Shown here: positions 12,001 to 22,502 of the stretch, one piece after another
How positions within the stretch are numbered: position 1 is the stretch's first letter
Layout of the letters: each line of letters starts with the position of its first letter
Translations under genes and position numbers: made by a program
Origin: Branchiostoma floridae
Taxonomy: Eukaryota > Chordata > Leptocardii > Amphioxiformes > Branchiostomatidae
NCBI RefSeq assembly: GCF_000003815.2
Contig: NC_049988.1
Coordinates: forward strand, 487,679 to 551,678
DNA length: 64,000 bases
Reading direction: 5' to 3'
Notes under the pieces: generated by a model
Databases searched by the model: none
What the model was told of the DNA's origin: nothing
Seen by the model: only the letters and a program-made list of their open reading frames with translations

Positions 12001-15000
12001 GACAGGGTACAGTCTAAGGCCTAGAGCCCCATTTCGCAACCCGGGGCCCGGCTGGGTAGCTTTCGGACACGAAGAATATTATAAGAAAGGCGACAAAACA
12101 CACAGAGCGTAAAAAGAATTGGTCTGGAGCATGATTTGTGTATATTCCTTTGTAAACATTTTTATTTTTCGTTTCCGCACACATTCGGCTGTGCCCCGGT
12201 ACCGTTCCGAAAATGGGACCAAAGACAAGACAAAGTTGACATTATATTACAGAAGAAGCAAATATAACCAAGTATGCACCGTCACAAGTTGGTGCGGAGA
12301 AGCCCCAGCCCTGTCCGGACACACAGGTCAGAGTTTCCTCGCCAATCAAAGTGAAGCCGTCGTCGCAGCCGAATGTAAGAACCGAACCGCCGGAAAAATC
12401 CTCCCCATTCCTGTAGCCATTGTCGGGAACGCCGGGGTCGGAGCACGGAGCGTGCATCAAATCAAAAACTGTACCAAGTGGAAGGACATGTCATTCGTTC
12501 TGTACCCCAAATCAATTTGAAATAGACAGACATTCGGTTTTTTATCCTTTCATTTATCGCTGAAATATCATTGAAATGAGAGGCAAAGGGCCTGATCATC
12601 ACCCCAGATACGTGTGTTTTGCTTTATTTTGTCTGATTTATTTCATTCAAGATCGAAAAATCAATCTATTACATTCATAACAGGCGTATGGACAATCGCC
12701 ACGCGTCATTGATGCATCCTAGCGATTTACGTCATTTTTGCAGCTATTTGTGACCTGTCTGCAATAATTACATATACTGCAAGGGGGCAATTTTGATCCA
12801 TACAGTGGACGGAGTGGATCCATTTTGTCTACTATTTAAGTGTACGGATTCAAAAACACATTTTGGTACATTTGCATTGTGATTAGACGGAATTACTTGG
12901 CAATCATATGAGGTCGCAACTCTATTTCATGCTGTCCTTACCTTCATAGTAAATCTTAAAACCATTTTCAGTCCAGGATTCGTCAGTAGTTAAGACCAGG
13001 TGCATCATGTGGGATGTGGAAACAAGAAACTGTGGAATGTACTGTCCTGTAAAGAGTGATTATTACATTTGCAAACTGAAAAAACTCAAAACCTCTTAGT
13101 TGATAATTGACATAGTGAAATGTATTTGTCAGTGTGCTAGAAAGTAGGGGATAAGGGTCTTACAAATGAACAAAGCAGTTGACTTTGACTGTGTTGGTGT
13201 AATCACCTGTCACTGATATAACTCTTAACTCGTTATGCAGTACTACTTTTCTGTCATGGTGTTATGCAGTATATCGTATCGAGAAATGAATGAAAGCATA
13301 CTGAAAACATTGTCTTGTGTGTCTTCACCGCGGCAAGTACCTCAAATATTTCATTACTAAAACGGTGATAATGTATAGTACATACAAGTATTGAGAAGGA
13401 ACAGAACACAAAAGGGAAATGTTCGCGTTGGTTTTAAGTTCACAGTGAAGCGAATACCACAAAAACCGCAAACATAAAACTACTGCAAAAGTTTCTGCAT
13501 TTACAGCACGTCATTTGTAAATGTTACCACCTTTTGGCGAAGGTATGCAGTCATGAGACTCAAACAAACGTACCGCTGTACACTCCCATCAACGTGGCGT
13601 TAAAAACAGTCTCTCCATCATAGACCTTGAGTGTGTCGTACTCCATTTCTAGGGAAAACTCCTCTGGTTCTATCCGTATGACTTGCCCCACCTCGCCCTG
13701 TATTGTCCACGTGCAGTGTAAGTTGTTGTGGTACTGCGCAGGATAGTTGGGAGACAGGATGGTGCCAGAAGAACGCCCGGTGATGTGGTCACCACATTCA
13801 GCTGAACATGGACGAAGAGTGATCAGAACAATTGACAATTAGTGAATGAACAGTGAATGAACCCCGCAGTGCCGTACCGGTGCCCCAAGTGTAGTGAGAT
13901 ACCACCACGTCGATTCAACTTACTAGTATCAAGTCCAGACAGAGTACAGCAGGGAGCATCTATTATGGTTATGACAGGACCCTGGCCACTTCTGCTAGCC
14001 TTTTAAACAGCTATGGGGCAATTTTGTCAATACAGCCTACTCCAATACTCCAACATGGAGCTGCCTATATTTTGCGAGTTTTACAGGATCCACGCAAGAA
14101 TTCGATTTTTACGAATCCACACGCGTGTAACAGAATACATACGAGTGTACGGAATACATAATTTACGCGTGTTTTATGGAACGTATACGATTGAATTATT
14201 GATAACTTTCGAAATTTATATGAAGTACTACTACAAAACATGCGCAATTACGGAATACATAGGAAGCATTTGAGCGCAGATCCAGTTAGTTTATTATCGG
14301 CCTCGAACTCTGACCTCACTGACTCTATTAGAAGCGTCCACTGGGGAGGTCACACACGCTGAGTACAGGCTGTGGTCGTCAGGTTGTGATCTTCAAACAT
14401 TAACAGCAGATTTAATACTTTAGTCTATCAATTACTTCTACATGCAGTGTGAGATACCAGATGATTCCAAATCCATGGAACTGCGGGGGGGGGGGTGATT
14501 TTGAACCATGCAGCCGACTCCAATACACTGATACAGGGGTGCCGCGGAGTTATTTCAGTTTTGTGGATAATAACGTTATACTAGTTTTACAGAACGCGTA
14601 CGATCGACTACTAAGGCCCAATCTAGACAAAGTATTTACCGATATCTGTGGATATGTCGTAAGGGATCTGAAACGTTGGCTGCGGGACAACCGAGGCGCT
14701 TGTAGTCATAAACAGCTGTATAGCCTAATGAGCCCACGTTATATGATAATGAGCCCTGTCGCATCTAGTTTTCGGCGGCTCCAGGAATCGTCAAAAAACC
14801 TTACGAAAACTAGATATCCAGGATTCGTACTTCCGGTGCCGTCAATCATGGTGATTGACAGGACAGAAAACAGTAATTATGCACGCCCCTGTTTCCATAT
14901 TTGGGTCGACCTCGCGATACCTCGCGAGACTCTAGCTGCGAGAGTTTCAAAAGTTGCCCGAACTTCTTAGAGTCGGGCTGCGAAGCGCTTTTTACCGGAC

Positions 15001-16659
15001 CGGAGCAATATAGGCAGGTCTATGGGATAAAAATGAGATAGAGAAAACAGTGAACACGTAGCCAGAATTTGTCCTTATAGCCTGGTGAGTGACATATCTA
15101 TATACAAAAAAATTATGTTTATACGATCACAAATATCTAACCCGGAAGTGACCACTGCCCTCCCCATAAACATTGGGAGACATCTTCCATAGCTACGAAA
15201 ATGTTCATTCCGTTCACGAATGTGACGTTCGCGGTCAGGTCTGTTTGAGCCGTATTCTGGATATCCAGGACGCGTCCTCCTGTTCAGGCCGTTTTCTGGA
15301 TATCCAGGATTCGTCCTGAGCCTGTTCAAGCCGTTTCCTGGATATCCAGGATTCCTCCTGAGCCTGTTCAAGCCGTTTTCTGGATATCCAGGATGCGTCC
15401 TCCTGTTCAAGCCGTTTTCTGGATATCCAGGATGTGGAGCAGGCCTTGTGTGAGAAAGAGACGCCATCTGGATGCTATTAACACGTTACCGTGAATGTGT
15501 CGCTATACGGAAAACAACAGTAACTTTATCCCATCTTGACTGCCATTTGTTAATTCATTACGCAAAAAACATTTTGGCCTGATACGTAAGTAACATGTAA
15601 ACATCAAAGTATCATTATCAACATTCGTTTAAGTTCTGTAACACCAGGAGCTGACAGAATAATTCTACATAAACCTCTTGCGCCGGAGATACAAAGATGG
15701 CGGCCTTCTAACCACGAAAACAACATGCAACATAGTCCCCGCCCTCGAAAACAGGAAGCTCCACCCCCATGTACACGTTCTGCATAAACACCGTCGTCTA
15801 TCCAGGAAACGTCCTGTTTGCGACGATTTCTGGATATCCAGGAATCGTCCTCTGCTCAGGACGTTTTCTGGATATCCAGGATTCGGCATAGTACGAAAAT
15901 TAGATACTGACGAAAGTTGGATACAACAAGCCCTCCCGAAATTGGGACGCATCTACACGCGCGCGGAAGTTGTCGGGGACCCCTGCTAAGCTATCGGGGA
16001 CCCCTGTTAAGCTATCGGGCGAATGCTCCGGACCTTTCGAGAGAAATTCTACCGATATCTTTATGGCGATATTGCAGTTCAATCTAGATGCTGAAAAAAA
16101 GCTGTCGGCGAGAGGTTGTCGGCTCGCAGATATCGGGAAACTGTGTCTAGATCGTGCCTATGAAACATAAGAGCTTTGATGAATACATACGAGTTTAACA
16201 TACTCAGGATCTTTTCAAATGAAGGCTTTAACAGGGGGTTTTGTGCACCTGTTAATATTTCGCCCACTGCGCAATGATAGAGCTTGTATTGAACTTTTGA
16301 TAACAAATTAACTAACATTCGATATGTGCATACAGGAGCTGTTGCATGAGGATGGTAATATTTTTCTATGGTCTTACTTTTCCGGTTTAGACACCTGTGG
16401 TGTTTTTTTGTTTTGTATCATAATTTAAAAAAATCAACGTTGCGTCAGGCATATTTCGGATTGCCAAATTATGCAACAAGGAAATGTTGAAATGGTCCAT
16501 TTCTAAATAGGCTATCAATATGCTGTATAAATGCAAGGAGGTTATATCTTAGTAAATGCGAACAACGTGACTATGCCTACCGTCCTCTTGAGCGCCCCCT
16601 AGCAGTATATGGTGGAACGTCATTCCTGTCACCAGCAGGATTTTCAAAAACCAAAGCAT
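2843..16659 (-). CDS. CSMD-like CUB/sushi multidomain protein, 5' part (8 exons)
   Basis: Exons in order: 16659-16581, 13801-13574, 13046-12942, 12468-12280, 11831-11607, 10643-10539, 7915-7718, 3061-2843. Every junction is phase 1, and the split codons join to sensible residues. The 1348 coding bases give about 449 residues: signal peptide, CUB1, sushi1, CUB2, sushi2, first part of CUB3. CUB domains are split over two exons and each sushi is one exon. The CUBs have the first Cys pair but lack the second, as in CSMD proteins, which also start with signal peptide, CUB, sushi and then alternate. In that family the products are large membrane proteins linked to complement control and neural development; the role here is inferred. 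The next exon (CUB3 second part) is missing because the sequence runs into the 2622 join and the satellite. Tolloid-like or other CUB/sushi proteins are alternatives, but strict alternation favours CSMD. Confidence 0.85.
3592..6313 (+). mobile_element. Helentron-like non-autonomous element, copy A (2.7 kb)
   Basis: The left end is TATATTTCAGCCATACC inside a near-perfect palindrome, followed by a (TTTC)n run. Degenerate repeats of about 160 bp follow (CCGAATGACCTGAAATTTGG motif, to about 4010). The right end carries the inverse of the left end (GGTATGGCTGAAATAT), then a hairpin ATTTGC...GCAAAT, and finishes GTCGGCCTTTCTAG. It sits between T (3591) and T (6314). About 2.2 kb of the interior (roughly 4010-6230) has no counterpart in copies B and C. 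It lies in the CSMD-like intron between exons 7 and 8. No transposase or Rep/helicase ORF is visible, so it is non-autonomous. Confidence 0.65.
7718..7915 (-). CDS. CSMD-like exon 7: sushi/CCP2
   Basis: A 198-base phase 1-1 exon with an ATTAG acceptor and GTAAGA donor. It starts FNLMHAPCPDPGVP and contains the four sushi cysteines (APC, TFEC, LRC, PTC) and the conserved Trp (RGWN). Confidence 0.9.
8755..10410 (+). mobile_element. Helentron-like non-autonomous element, copy B (1.66 kb)
   Basis: It has the same ends as copy A: TATATTTCAGCCATACC plus (TTTC)n on the left; ATGGCTGAAATATGC, hairpin and CTAG on the right; flanked by T on both sides. Two tandem arrays fill the interior. Array 1 (about 8870-9450) has roughly 160-bp units with CCGAATGACCTGAAATTTGG. 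Array 2 (about 9625-10330) has roughly 145-bp units with GGAAGAGTCCATTCTTGCAC. Between them are a short palindrome (GACCTTAAGGTC) and a unique segment. It lies in the CSMD-like intron between exons 6 and 7. Confidence 0.75.
10539..10643 (-). CDS. CSMD-like exon 6: CUB2, second part
   Basis: A 105-base phase 1-1 exon, the same length as exon 3, with an AAACAG acceptor and GTCAGT donor. It encodes GDIPNDVRSSSNVIHLVFTS and ends YGFAINYE, the closing strands of a CUB domain. Confidence 0.85.
11607..11831 (-). CDS. CSMD-like exon 5: CUB2, first part
   Basis: A 225-base phase 1-1 exon with an ATCCAG acceptor and GTAGGC donor. It reads VCGGNITGRASG, SPNYPWRYDNNLHCAW and DMLKFYDSD. One acidic stretch (DSDREDSDT) is longer than in CUB1. 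Confidence 0.9.
12280..12468 (-). CDS. CSMD-like exon 4: sushi/CCP1
   Basis: A 189-base phase 1-1 exon encoding one complete sushi domain. The four Cys lie in APC, TFGC, LTC and PTC, with the conserved Trp between Cys3 and Cys4 (GWGF). It begins FDLMHAPCSDPGVP, almost the same lead as the second sushi exon at 7718-7915. Confidence 0.9.
12942..13046 (-). CDS. CSMD-like exon 3: CUB1, second part
   Basis: A 105-base phase 1-1 exon with a TTACAG acceptor and GTAAGG donor. It encodes the last CUB strands: MMHLVLTTDESWTENGFKIYYE. The TTDES and GFKI pattern matches the conserved C-terminal part of CUB domains. Confidence 0.85.
13416..13508. mobile_element. Decayed TTCGCGGT-type MITE fragment
   Basis: The text GTTCGCGTTGGTTTTAAGTT and the end TGCATTTACAG match, with many changes, the better-preserved elements at 51578-51776 and 61600-61810. 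It lies in the intron between CSMD-like exons 2 and 3. Confidence 0.5.
13574..13801 (-). CDS. CSMD-like exon 2: CUB1, first part
   Basis: A 228-base phase 1-1 exon between a TTCAG acceptor and a GTACGT donor. It reads ECGDHITGRSSG, SPNYPAQYHNNLHCTW and YDTLKVYDG, the CUB hallmarks: Cys, the SPNYP turn, NLHCTW and the LKVYDG strand. Confidence 0.9.
15240..15440. repeat. Tandem array of CTGGATATCCAG palindromes
   Basis: Five units start (TGGATATCCA core) at 15258, 15297, 15339, 15381 and 15420, so unit lengths are 39, 42, 42 and 39, all multiples of three. Each core is a 12-bp perfect palindrome (CTGGATATCCAG) followed by GATTCGTCCT-like text and CTGTTCAAGCCG. On the minus strand this gives an open frame (15467-15075) with the repeat PGYPENGLNR. 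A coding role is possible but there is no other support. Confidence 0.85.
15785..15885. repeat. Second cluster of TGGATATCCAG units
   Basis: Three further units (ATCCAGGAAACGTCC, TGGATATCCAGGAATCG, TGGATATCCAGGATTCG) lie 350-450 bases beyond the main array. A lone related site is at about 14815. The frame is not kept between them here, which argues against coding. Confidence 0.75.
16581..16659 (-). CDS. CSMD-like exon 1: start codon and signal peptide
   Basis: The ATG at 16659-16657 opens 26 codons beginning MLWFLKILLVTG and ending GGAQED, then one base and a GTAGGC donor. The hydrophobic core is typical of a signal peptide. The phase-1 donor fits the phase-1 acceptor of the CUB exon at 13801, giving ...AQED-A-ECGDH. 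No other phase-compatible signal exon was seen nearby. Confidence 0.7.
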
Positions 16660-16766
16660 GGCTGAAACTGTTTTCCTGACGCGTGAAGGCTCGCCTCTTC
16701 AGTAGTTAATGCAGCTAGATAGATTTCGAAATATATGTTGAACGGTTGTTGCTGTTTTTAGGCTAA

Positions 16767-17216
16767 GGTCACAGCAAGTAGATGTTATAGATGACACCCT
16801 ATGCAGAGTACATAAATAATGAGATAGTGCGAATAAACAAGATGGGTGAAAAAAACAAGTTGGCTGAATTATCCAAAAAGACACCATAGATGTCGTAACA
16901 AGATTTGAATTGACAAAACGTGGCATCAAAACTAACAATACATTCATTCCCGTATCAAAGATATCAAAGAAGTGGACAAGTGTGGTAAAAGTGACACTAG
17001 TTTGGTATACTGGTATCACTTTCCAAGCTGGCAACTACACTTATGGCTTCCATATTGTTGGCACTTTACAACTATCCAACAAGTTTCATTTCTGCACCTA
17101 CAGTCATTACACCTTTCTAGTGTAACTTCTACAAGTATGATTTTAAGGGGTACAACACAAAATTTCGATCTGACCATCCCTGAAGATGTCATGCATAAAA
17201 TTTAATTGCTGTGGCC
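16767..17216. mobile_element. Short TIR DNA transposon, copy 1 (450 bp)
   Basis: The ends are GGTCACAGCAAGTAGATGTT and its approximate inverse ending AATTGCTGTGGCC, flanked by TA-containing sequence. The interior matches the element at 25283-25937: AACAAGATGGGTGAAAAAAA, GTGGTAAAAGTGACAC, AACTATCCAA(C/T)AAGTTTCAT. No transposase is visible. It lies upstream of the CSMD-like first exon. Confidence 0.7.
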
Positions 17217-17221
17217 TAAGA

Positions 17222-18326
17222 TGTCGTCAAGTGAGAAGGTCTTGATCTCAAGGTCAAGCAGGCATCTGCTGGGGCATCTTCTCTCCAAAGTTTAAAAATC
17301 ATTCGACTTTGTTATGTAAAGAAAGCTCTGAATATAATATCTTGCGTAGTAAGTTATTCTAATTTCTTCTGTCACGTACAAGAGATATGTGCAAAAATAA
17401 GTAGATATATAAAGCACGCTTTCGTATTAGATAAGGCATATTCAAACATTGATCTTGCAATATATACATACATCCTATGTGGTTCGCACTCCATACGTGC
17501 TCTCAAAAACATGTTTTATTTTATGGAAACTGAGCACCACCCATTCTGCAATAGGCGCTGTAATGACAGCTACGAGGGGCTCCCCTCGTGCATGGGTCTG
17601 GCTTCATAGAGATATGAGCACTGTTGGCACACACTAACATACAGAGTCTGACTCTAACATAAAGACACGGTACAGTGTTCGCCCTGTATTCAGAGGGACA
17701 GGGGTTCACATATAGGGGGGAGGGGGGCCTTAAATCGGTGCTTATATACAGCATATCTAACCACCTACCTTACGGCTTGAGCTTTCTTCCTGCAAAAACG
17801 CGGTGCACATTGTTTACTGTTTATTGACTTCTTTAGTTGTTGACAGCTTATCACAGTCTGCAACAACTACTCTTCTAAGAGTAAAAGTCTATATAGTCGA
17901 AGCACCAGGTGGTACGAAATTAATACCTTAATGAATATTTCAGTGTTTGTGTTGCATTCCAATCCATCAAATAAACTGCACGAGATCGGTGGTGTATAAT
18001 TTCTACAATCATATGCTACTGGCTAAGAGGGTTTGTATTTTCTTAAGACTTGCGACAAGGAAAACTCTCACGTATGCCTAAAAAACATGACGCCCCCTAT
18101 ATTACCTGCTCAGACATACATATAATTTGGCATTCCTATAATAATAATTTCAACAATGCGACAGCAGGAATGGTGGGCTAATATCAATTTCACTTGGAAT
18201 TTCATGCGTTTCGAATTTTTAAACACGAAGTGAAATTTCCACAATGTTTTGTTATCGTCTGATCCGCACACCGGAAAGTCACACCGGAAAGGACCCCTTC
18301 TTTTTCCATGAGTGTGGTGATTTCTT
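17222..18326. other. Intergenic, no gene seen
   Basis: AT-rich sequence without a supported ORF. A short stretch near 17755-17800 (ACCACCTACCTTAC) and another near 17950 resemble text at 32680-32790 downstream of the zinc-finger gene. Confidence 0.5.
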
Positions 18327-18564
18327 TTAGCTAAGGGCACAACCCATCGTAAGTGCAATTTGTCCGTACGTTGTTTGGGGAGGCCACGTCTGCCACGTAT
18401 TTCTGAAAACGTCCAGGCTGTACAGGGCAGGCGCGTCGCCCGTACTGGCACGTACTGGGGGCGAATCCGCAGCCCAATGGCACACAAAGTTTTGCCTTCA
18501 CGTAAAGCCTTCTACGGCGTGTCTGTGTGTTCCAAAATCCGTCGGATTCCCTACGAGTTCGTAC
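18327..18564 (-). repeat. Dispersed repeat (GTACGAACTCGTAGGGAATC family), copy 1
   Basis: On the minus strand it runs from GTACGAACTCGTAGGGAATC through GGGCTGCGGATTCGC and CCTGCCCTGTACAGCCTG to GTTGTGCCCTTAGCT. The plus-strand segment 59224-59424 is the same with scattered changes. No coding content; a MITE-like element is likely. A (CCTA)n microsatellite follows at 18587-18606. Confidence 0.7.
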
Positions 18565-18765
18565 TGAGGCGGTACTTACCACTTACCTACCTACCTACCT
18601 ACCTAGTCCCATCCTCATGTCTGAGGGTCGGGGACTATGGTAGCATCCAGTATCACTTTTACCACTTACGGATCCAAAAAGATTGCCTACGTTTAATTTT
18701 GGGTCTGCAGGTTATCTATCCTCAATATTATTCAGAAGGCCTACTGTGTTGAAAAGCTGAGATAA

Positions 18766-19065
18766 CCATTATGCCCATAAGTATATCAATGCTGTCGAGT
18801 ATCTATAGCTTATTATATCAGATGGCTGCATCAAAGTTTACAATAGGAGACCTCCAGTCATTTTGGGTAGCGGCAACGAATTCCACAATAGCTTGTTATA
18901 GATTCTATGAATATCAAGAAAAAGGATGTTTGAAACCTATGTAACTCAGATAATTCCATCTTCTCGGAATGCTAGCCGACTTTCTACTGACATCCTAGAA
19001 AATATCAAGCCTCAATCAATGTAACAAGTGTACATAAAGTGAAAGACAATGATGTTTATCTTAAC
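18766..19065 (+). repeat. Diverged copy of the zinc-finger gene 3' flank
   Basis: The order CCCATAAGTAT, ATGGCTGCA, TACAATAGAGA/TACAATAGGAGA, TATCAAGAA, ACTGACATCCTAGAAAATAT, GTGTACATAAA is shared with 32050-32300, at perhaps 70-75 % identity by eye. It may be a dispersed repeat or the remains of a duplicated gene tail. Confidence 0.6.
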
Positions 19066-19499
19066 ACCTATTTACTACATATAAAGTATACACCGCATGT
19101 TTCTATATATACATATCATAGTAGTGTTTTTAGGATAGTGCTAAGCTCAAACATTTTAAAATGTGATATAATGGAAGCCTGTCAAAAATGAAATGTAGTT
19201 TCTCTCTTGCTGATAGATAATGAAGTAATATGACTTACTTGTATGTAATAACATAAGATAACATGGTCCATCGATCTCAGATAAATCCAGGTATGCCTAT
19301 TTCTGTCAAGCGAAAACAAATAAGGTTATTAAAGGTACAGGTTATATTCCATTTCATATGTGGAAGTTGTAATTTATTCAGTCGGCTATAAAGGTCAGAT
19401 GTTTTATCTGAGTTGTTATTAATTTTATTTTCATGACATTATGAGGATCAAAAATTCTTTTGCACTTTTTGAGAAAGAAACATACAAACAAATCAGACA
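19066..19499. other. Intergenic, nothing supported
   Basis: AT-rich sequence with no ORF, repeat or RNA feature that I can support. Confidence 0.5.
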
Positions 19500-21173
19500 C
19501 TAGAAAAGCCGACATTTGCTTGAGAGCAAATACAGCATATTTCAGCCATCTCCCTCCCCATGCAACAATAGACTATTCCAAAATCACCCATGTGCAAAAA
19601 TGGAACACTTTTGTTTAAACGTCAATTCTACTAATGACACTTAATGACACCCAAAAATGAATCTTACAAAATTCCCAGTGCAAGAATGGATTCTTCCAGT
19701 GCACCCCATGTGAATTTGCACAATAGACCAGTCTAGAAATACTCCCACTGAAAACATGGCCTTTTGATTTAATAAACAACCCAGTCCAAAGTTGAACTAG
19801 GCAAAAAAGGCATGAAAAGGTAAAATAGACAAGTCCAAAAACACTTCCGCTAAAAATGGAATATTGAGTCATCACCCCTTTAAAACTAAATTTGAAAACA
19901 TCCCCATGCAAGAATGGACTCTTCCTGCGATGCCCCTATCCAAAAATACATCCGCTAAAATTGGACTTGGAGTAATCACCAAAGTCCCAAAAATGGATTT
20001 TAAAAATCCCCCTCCATGTAAGAATGGACTCTTCCAGCACAACCTACGTAAAATTACAAAATACACCAGTCAAAAAATAACCACATACACTTTGACATAT
20101 CAAATCACCAAAGTCCATTAACGAATTTTTTTAAATGCCCCCTCCGTGCAAGAATGGACTCTTCCCGTACACCCAATGTAAAATTGCAAAATAGACTAGT
20201 TCAAAAATACTCCCACTGAGAGACTTTATGTAATCAACAGTCCAAATATGAATTTTAAAAAAAATGTTCCCCCTCCGTGCCAGAATGGACTCTTCCAGAT
20301 AACACCAGGCTCACTGATTGGCTGCCAATACCCTTCGGGATGTTGACTCAGGCTACGTGATTGGTTCCCTTTTTAATCAAGTTACTGGCATATATAGACA
20401 CTGTGTGCACATGTTGTCTTCAGGTGGGAGAGGTCAACGACCTTGAGGTCGTTGACCCTCTGGCTAGTGGAAAATTACCAAAAAAATCCCCAAATATATC
20501 ATTTTGAAGTGGTTTATGCCAGAAATTATACATGGGTCATTTGAATGAATATCTAGTGCACCTATTGACCAAAATTTAGGTTATTTGGTTATAAGACCAG
20601 GGAACAGCAGCCAAAAGCGTAAGGTTTTGGTCAAACAATGGCCAAAAAATCCCAAAATTAAGCATTTTGTTGTACTGTATGCCAAAAAAGTTATTGAAAC
20701 TGTGTGCGCATATGTAAATTGCACTTCTATTACAAATTTCAGATCATTTGGTTGTAAAACGAGGGTATAGGAGCCAAAAATGTCGTTTTTTTGGGAAAAA
20801 ATGGCAAAAAATGTCAAAATTAAGCATTTTGTTGTACCGTATACCAAAACTGTTATTGGATCTTTGTGGGCATATGATCAAGGCACCACTGTACCAAATT
20901 TCAGGTCATTCGGCTGTAATACCAGGGTACAGGGGAGCAATATATATACAAAAATTGCAAAAAAAACATGAATAAAATCATTTTAAAGGCAGATATGGAA
21001 AAAATGAAAAAAAACAAGCATCAAGGTATTGGCTCACTCTACCCTTGTGCCAAATTTCAGGCCATTCGGTTCAGGAACGACGGAGATGAATCAAGTTGAA
21101 GATTTGACAGGAGAAAGAAGAAACATTACGAATACAATATATTTCACCATACCTATGGTATGGCTGAAATATA
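19500..21173 (-). mobile_element. Helentron-like non-autonomous element, copy C, inverted
   Basis: A full-length relative of copy B on the opposite strand. Its 3' end (CTAG, hairpin TTTGCTCTCAAGCAAA, ATGGCTGAAATAT) is at 19500-19555 and its 5' end (palindrome around CCATACCTATGG, TATATTTCAGCC) at 21140-21173. T flanks it on both sides on its own strand (complement of 19499 and 21174). The GGAAGAGTCC array is at about 19670-20300, the GACCTTGAGGTC palindrome near 20440, and the CTGAAATTTGG array at 20570-21075. The (TTTC)n run has become GAAAGAAGAAAC. Confidence 0.75.
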
Positions 21174-21195
21174 ATAAGAATGTCGATAAAAGTTT

Positions 21196-21295
21196 NNNNN
21201 NNNNNNNNNNNNNNNNNNNNNNNNNNNNNNNNNNNNNNNNNNNNNNNNNNNNNNNNNNNNNNNNNNNNNNNNNNNNNNNNNNNNNNNNNNNNNNN
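21196..21295. other. Assembly gap (100 N)
   Basis: A run of exactly 100 N, 22 bases beyond the 5' end of repeat copy C. Confidence 0.99.
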
Positions 21296-21910
21296 GTAGG
21301 TGCGGTGTCACCAAATATCACTAGGAGGCGCTTCGGAATAGTCCAAAAATCGGGGTTAGCGTATCTGCTGTATCCCTGAGAACAAGGAGGTTAAAATCAA
21401 GAATGATACTCGCAACGTTTCGTTATAATAGAATGGCTGGTTACAACAAACAACAACACAATTTTTGTGCATTTCTTATGAATCATAGTATCCACATGGA
21501 TCTTTAATGCTAGAAATACCATTAAATCTAGCCAAATACCCTAAATATAGTTTTTAAAAACATTTAGTAGTGATGCTTTCAAGTTGATAAACGTATATCA
21601 TCGCCACCACTAAACATATTTACAAGAACATGCATATGAACAAAATGCACTTACTAAACAAACACAAATTGATATCAATTTCTAACAAAACATAATAAAC
21701 GTGTAAGAAACACATGATACAAACCAACATGTATTTGAAGCGCAAGTCCGAACCCTCACCCGATGAAAAATATCAAATAGTACACACTAAACGTTAACCT
21801 TTAAAAAATCAGGAGTTAAGCGTTTGGTAACGAATACTTTGCTAGTAATCCAATGGACACATGTTTAAATCCAGTGAGTAGAACGTTAATGTAACGTCGT
21901 TTGTCTCCGT

Positions 21911-22502
21911 TCAACCAATTGTGAATACGACCCCGTATACGCCACAGTACACATCCAAAGTCATGAGATCGGACCAGACGGACTTCTTGCCCTGCTCTAA
22001 AGAAAACTTGCAAGTCTCCAGCTCTGTACTGACCGTGTATCCTCTCTTCTGCAAGTACTGCTGCACCAACGCGACTCTTACGCGAAGGTCGTCGGAGCAA
22101 AGAGGCTCGATATAGTCCTTGTTGTCGCTTTGCAGGCACTCGTGTGTCTGCCAAGACGCGTTCTCGAGAAATCTCGCGGGAACCATGTCGGGTACTACGT
22201 CACCGATTTTACTTCTGACCTTCCAACCACTGTCCATCAATAATGCTACCTTTGTAGTACCGGTGATGACTGGAGGTAAAGCCTTGAGAACTCTCTCTGC
22301 TAGCATCTCGATGTCTTGAGCCTTGAAGAGTTGCTCCTTGAAGGTTATCTCCTCGCGGACATCTTTGAATTGAGCAAGTTTGTCTGCAAGAACCTGAAGA
22401 CCGAAGTACTGCGCTTCTATGTACACCTCTCTGGCATGGTTGGGTGGTGGCAGCTTAGCGTGTCGCAGGAACTCCAGAATGTGCGCAAAGGCACGTCCAT
22501 CC
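21911..22502 (-). CDS. KCTD-like exon 3 (end of BTB, C-terminal domain)
   Basis: The acceptor is TTGCAG, and the first base completes the Arg codon of FIDR. It encodes DGRAFAHILEFLRHAKLPPP and the C-terminal domain, ending VYGVVFTIG and TGA. There are no in-frame stops over 197 codons. Confidence 0.9.

Larger units (their letters stand above)
13984..16200. other. Repeat-rich intron/flank with diverged internal duplication
   Basis: This lies in the first CSMD-like intron. The stretch near 14010-14110 (ACTCCAATACTCCAACATGG region) recurs in diverged form near 14490-14600, so the segment looks like two copies of one old repeat. An open frame at 14449-14970 on the plus strand (173 codons) has no recognisable domain and I do not call it a gene. 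The notable content is the palindrome array annotated separately. Confidence 0.4.

Noticed and set aside
14449-14970. 173-codon plus-strand ORF
   Set aside because: No recognisable domain; lies in a diverged repeat region, and its text includes the AGATATCCAGGATTCG repeat motif.
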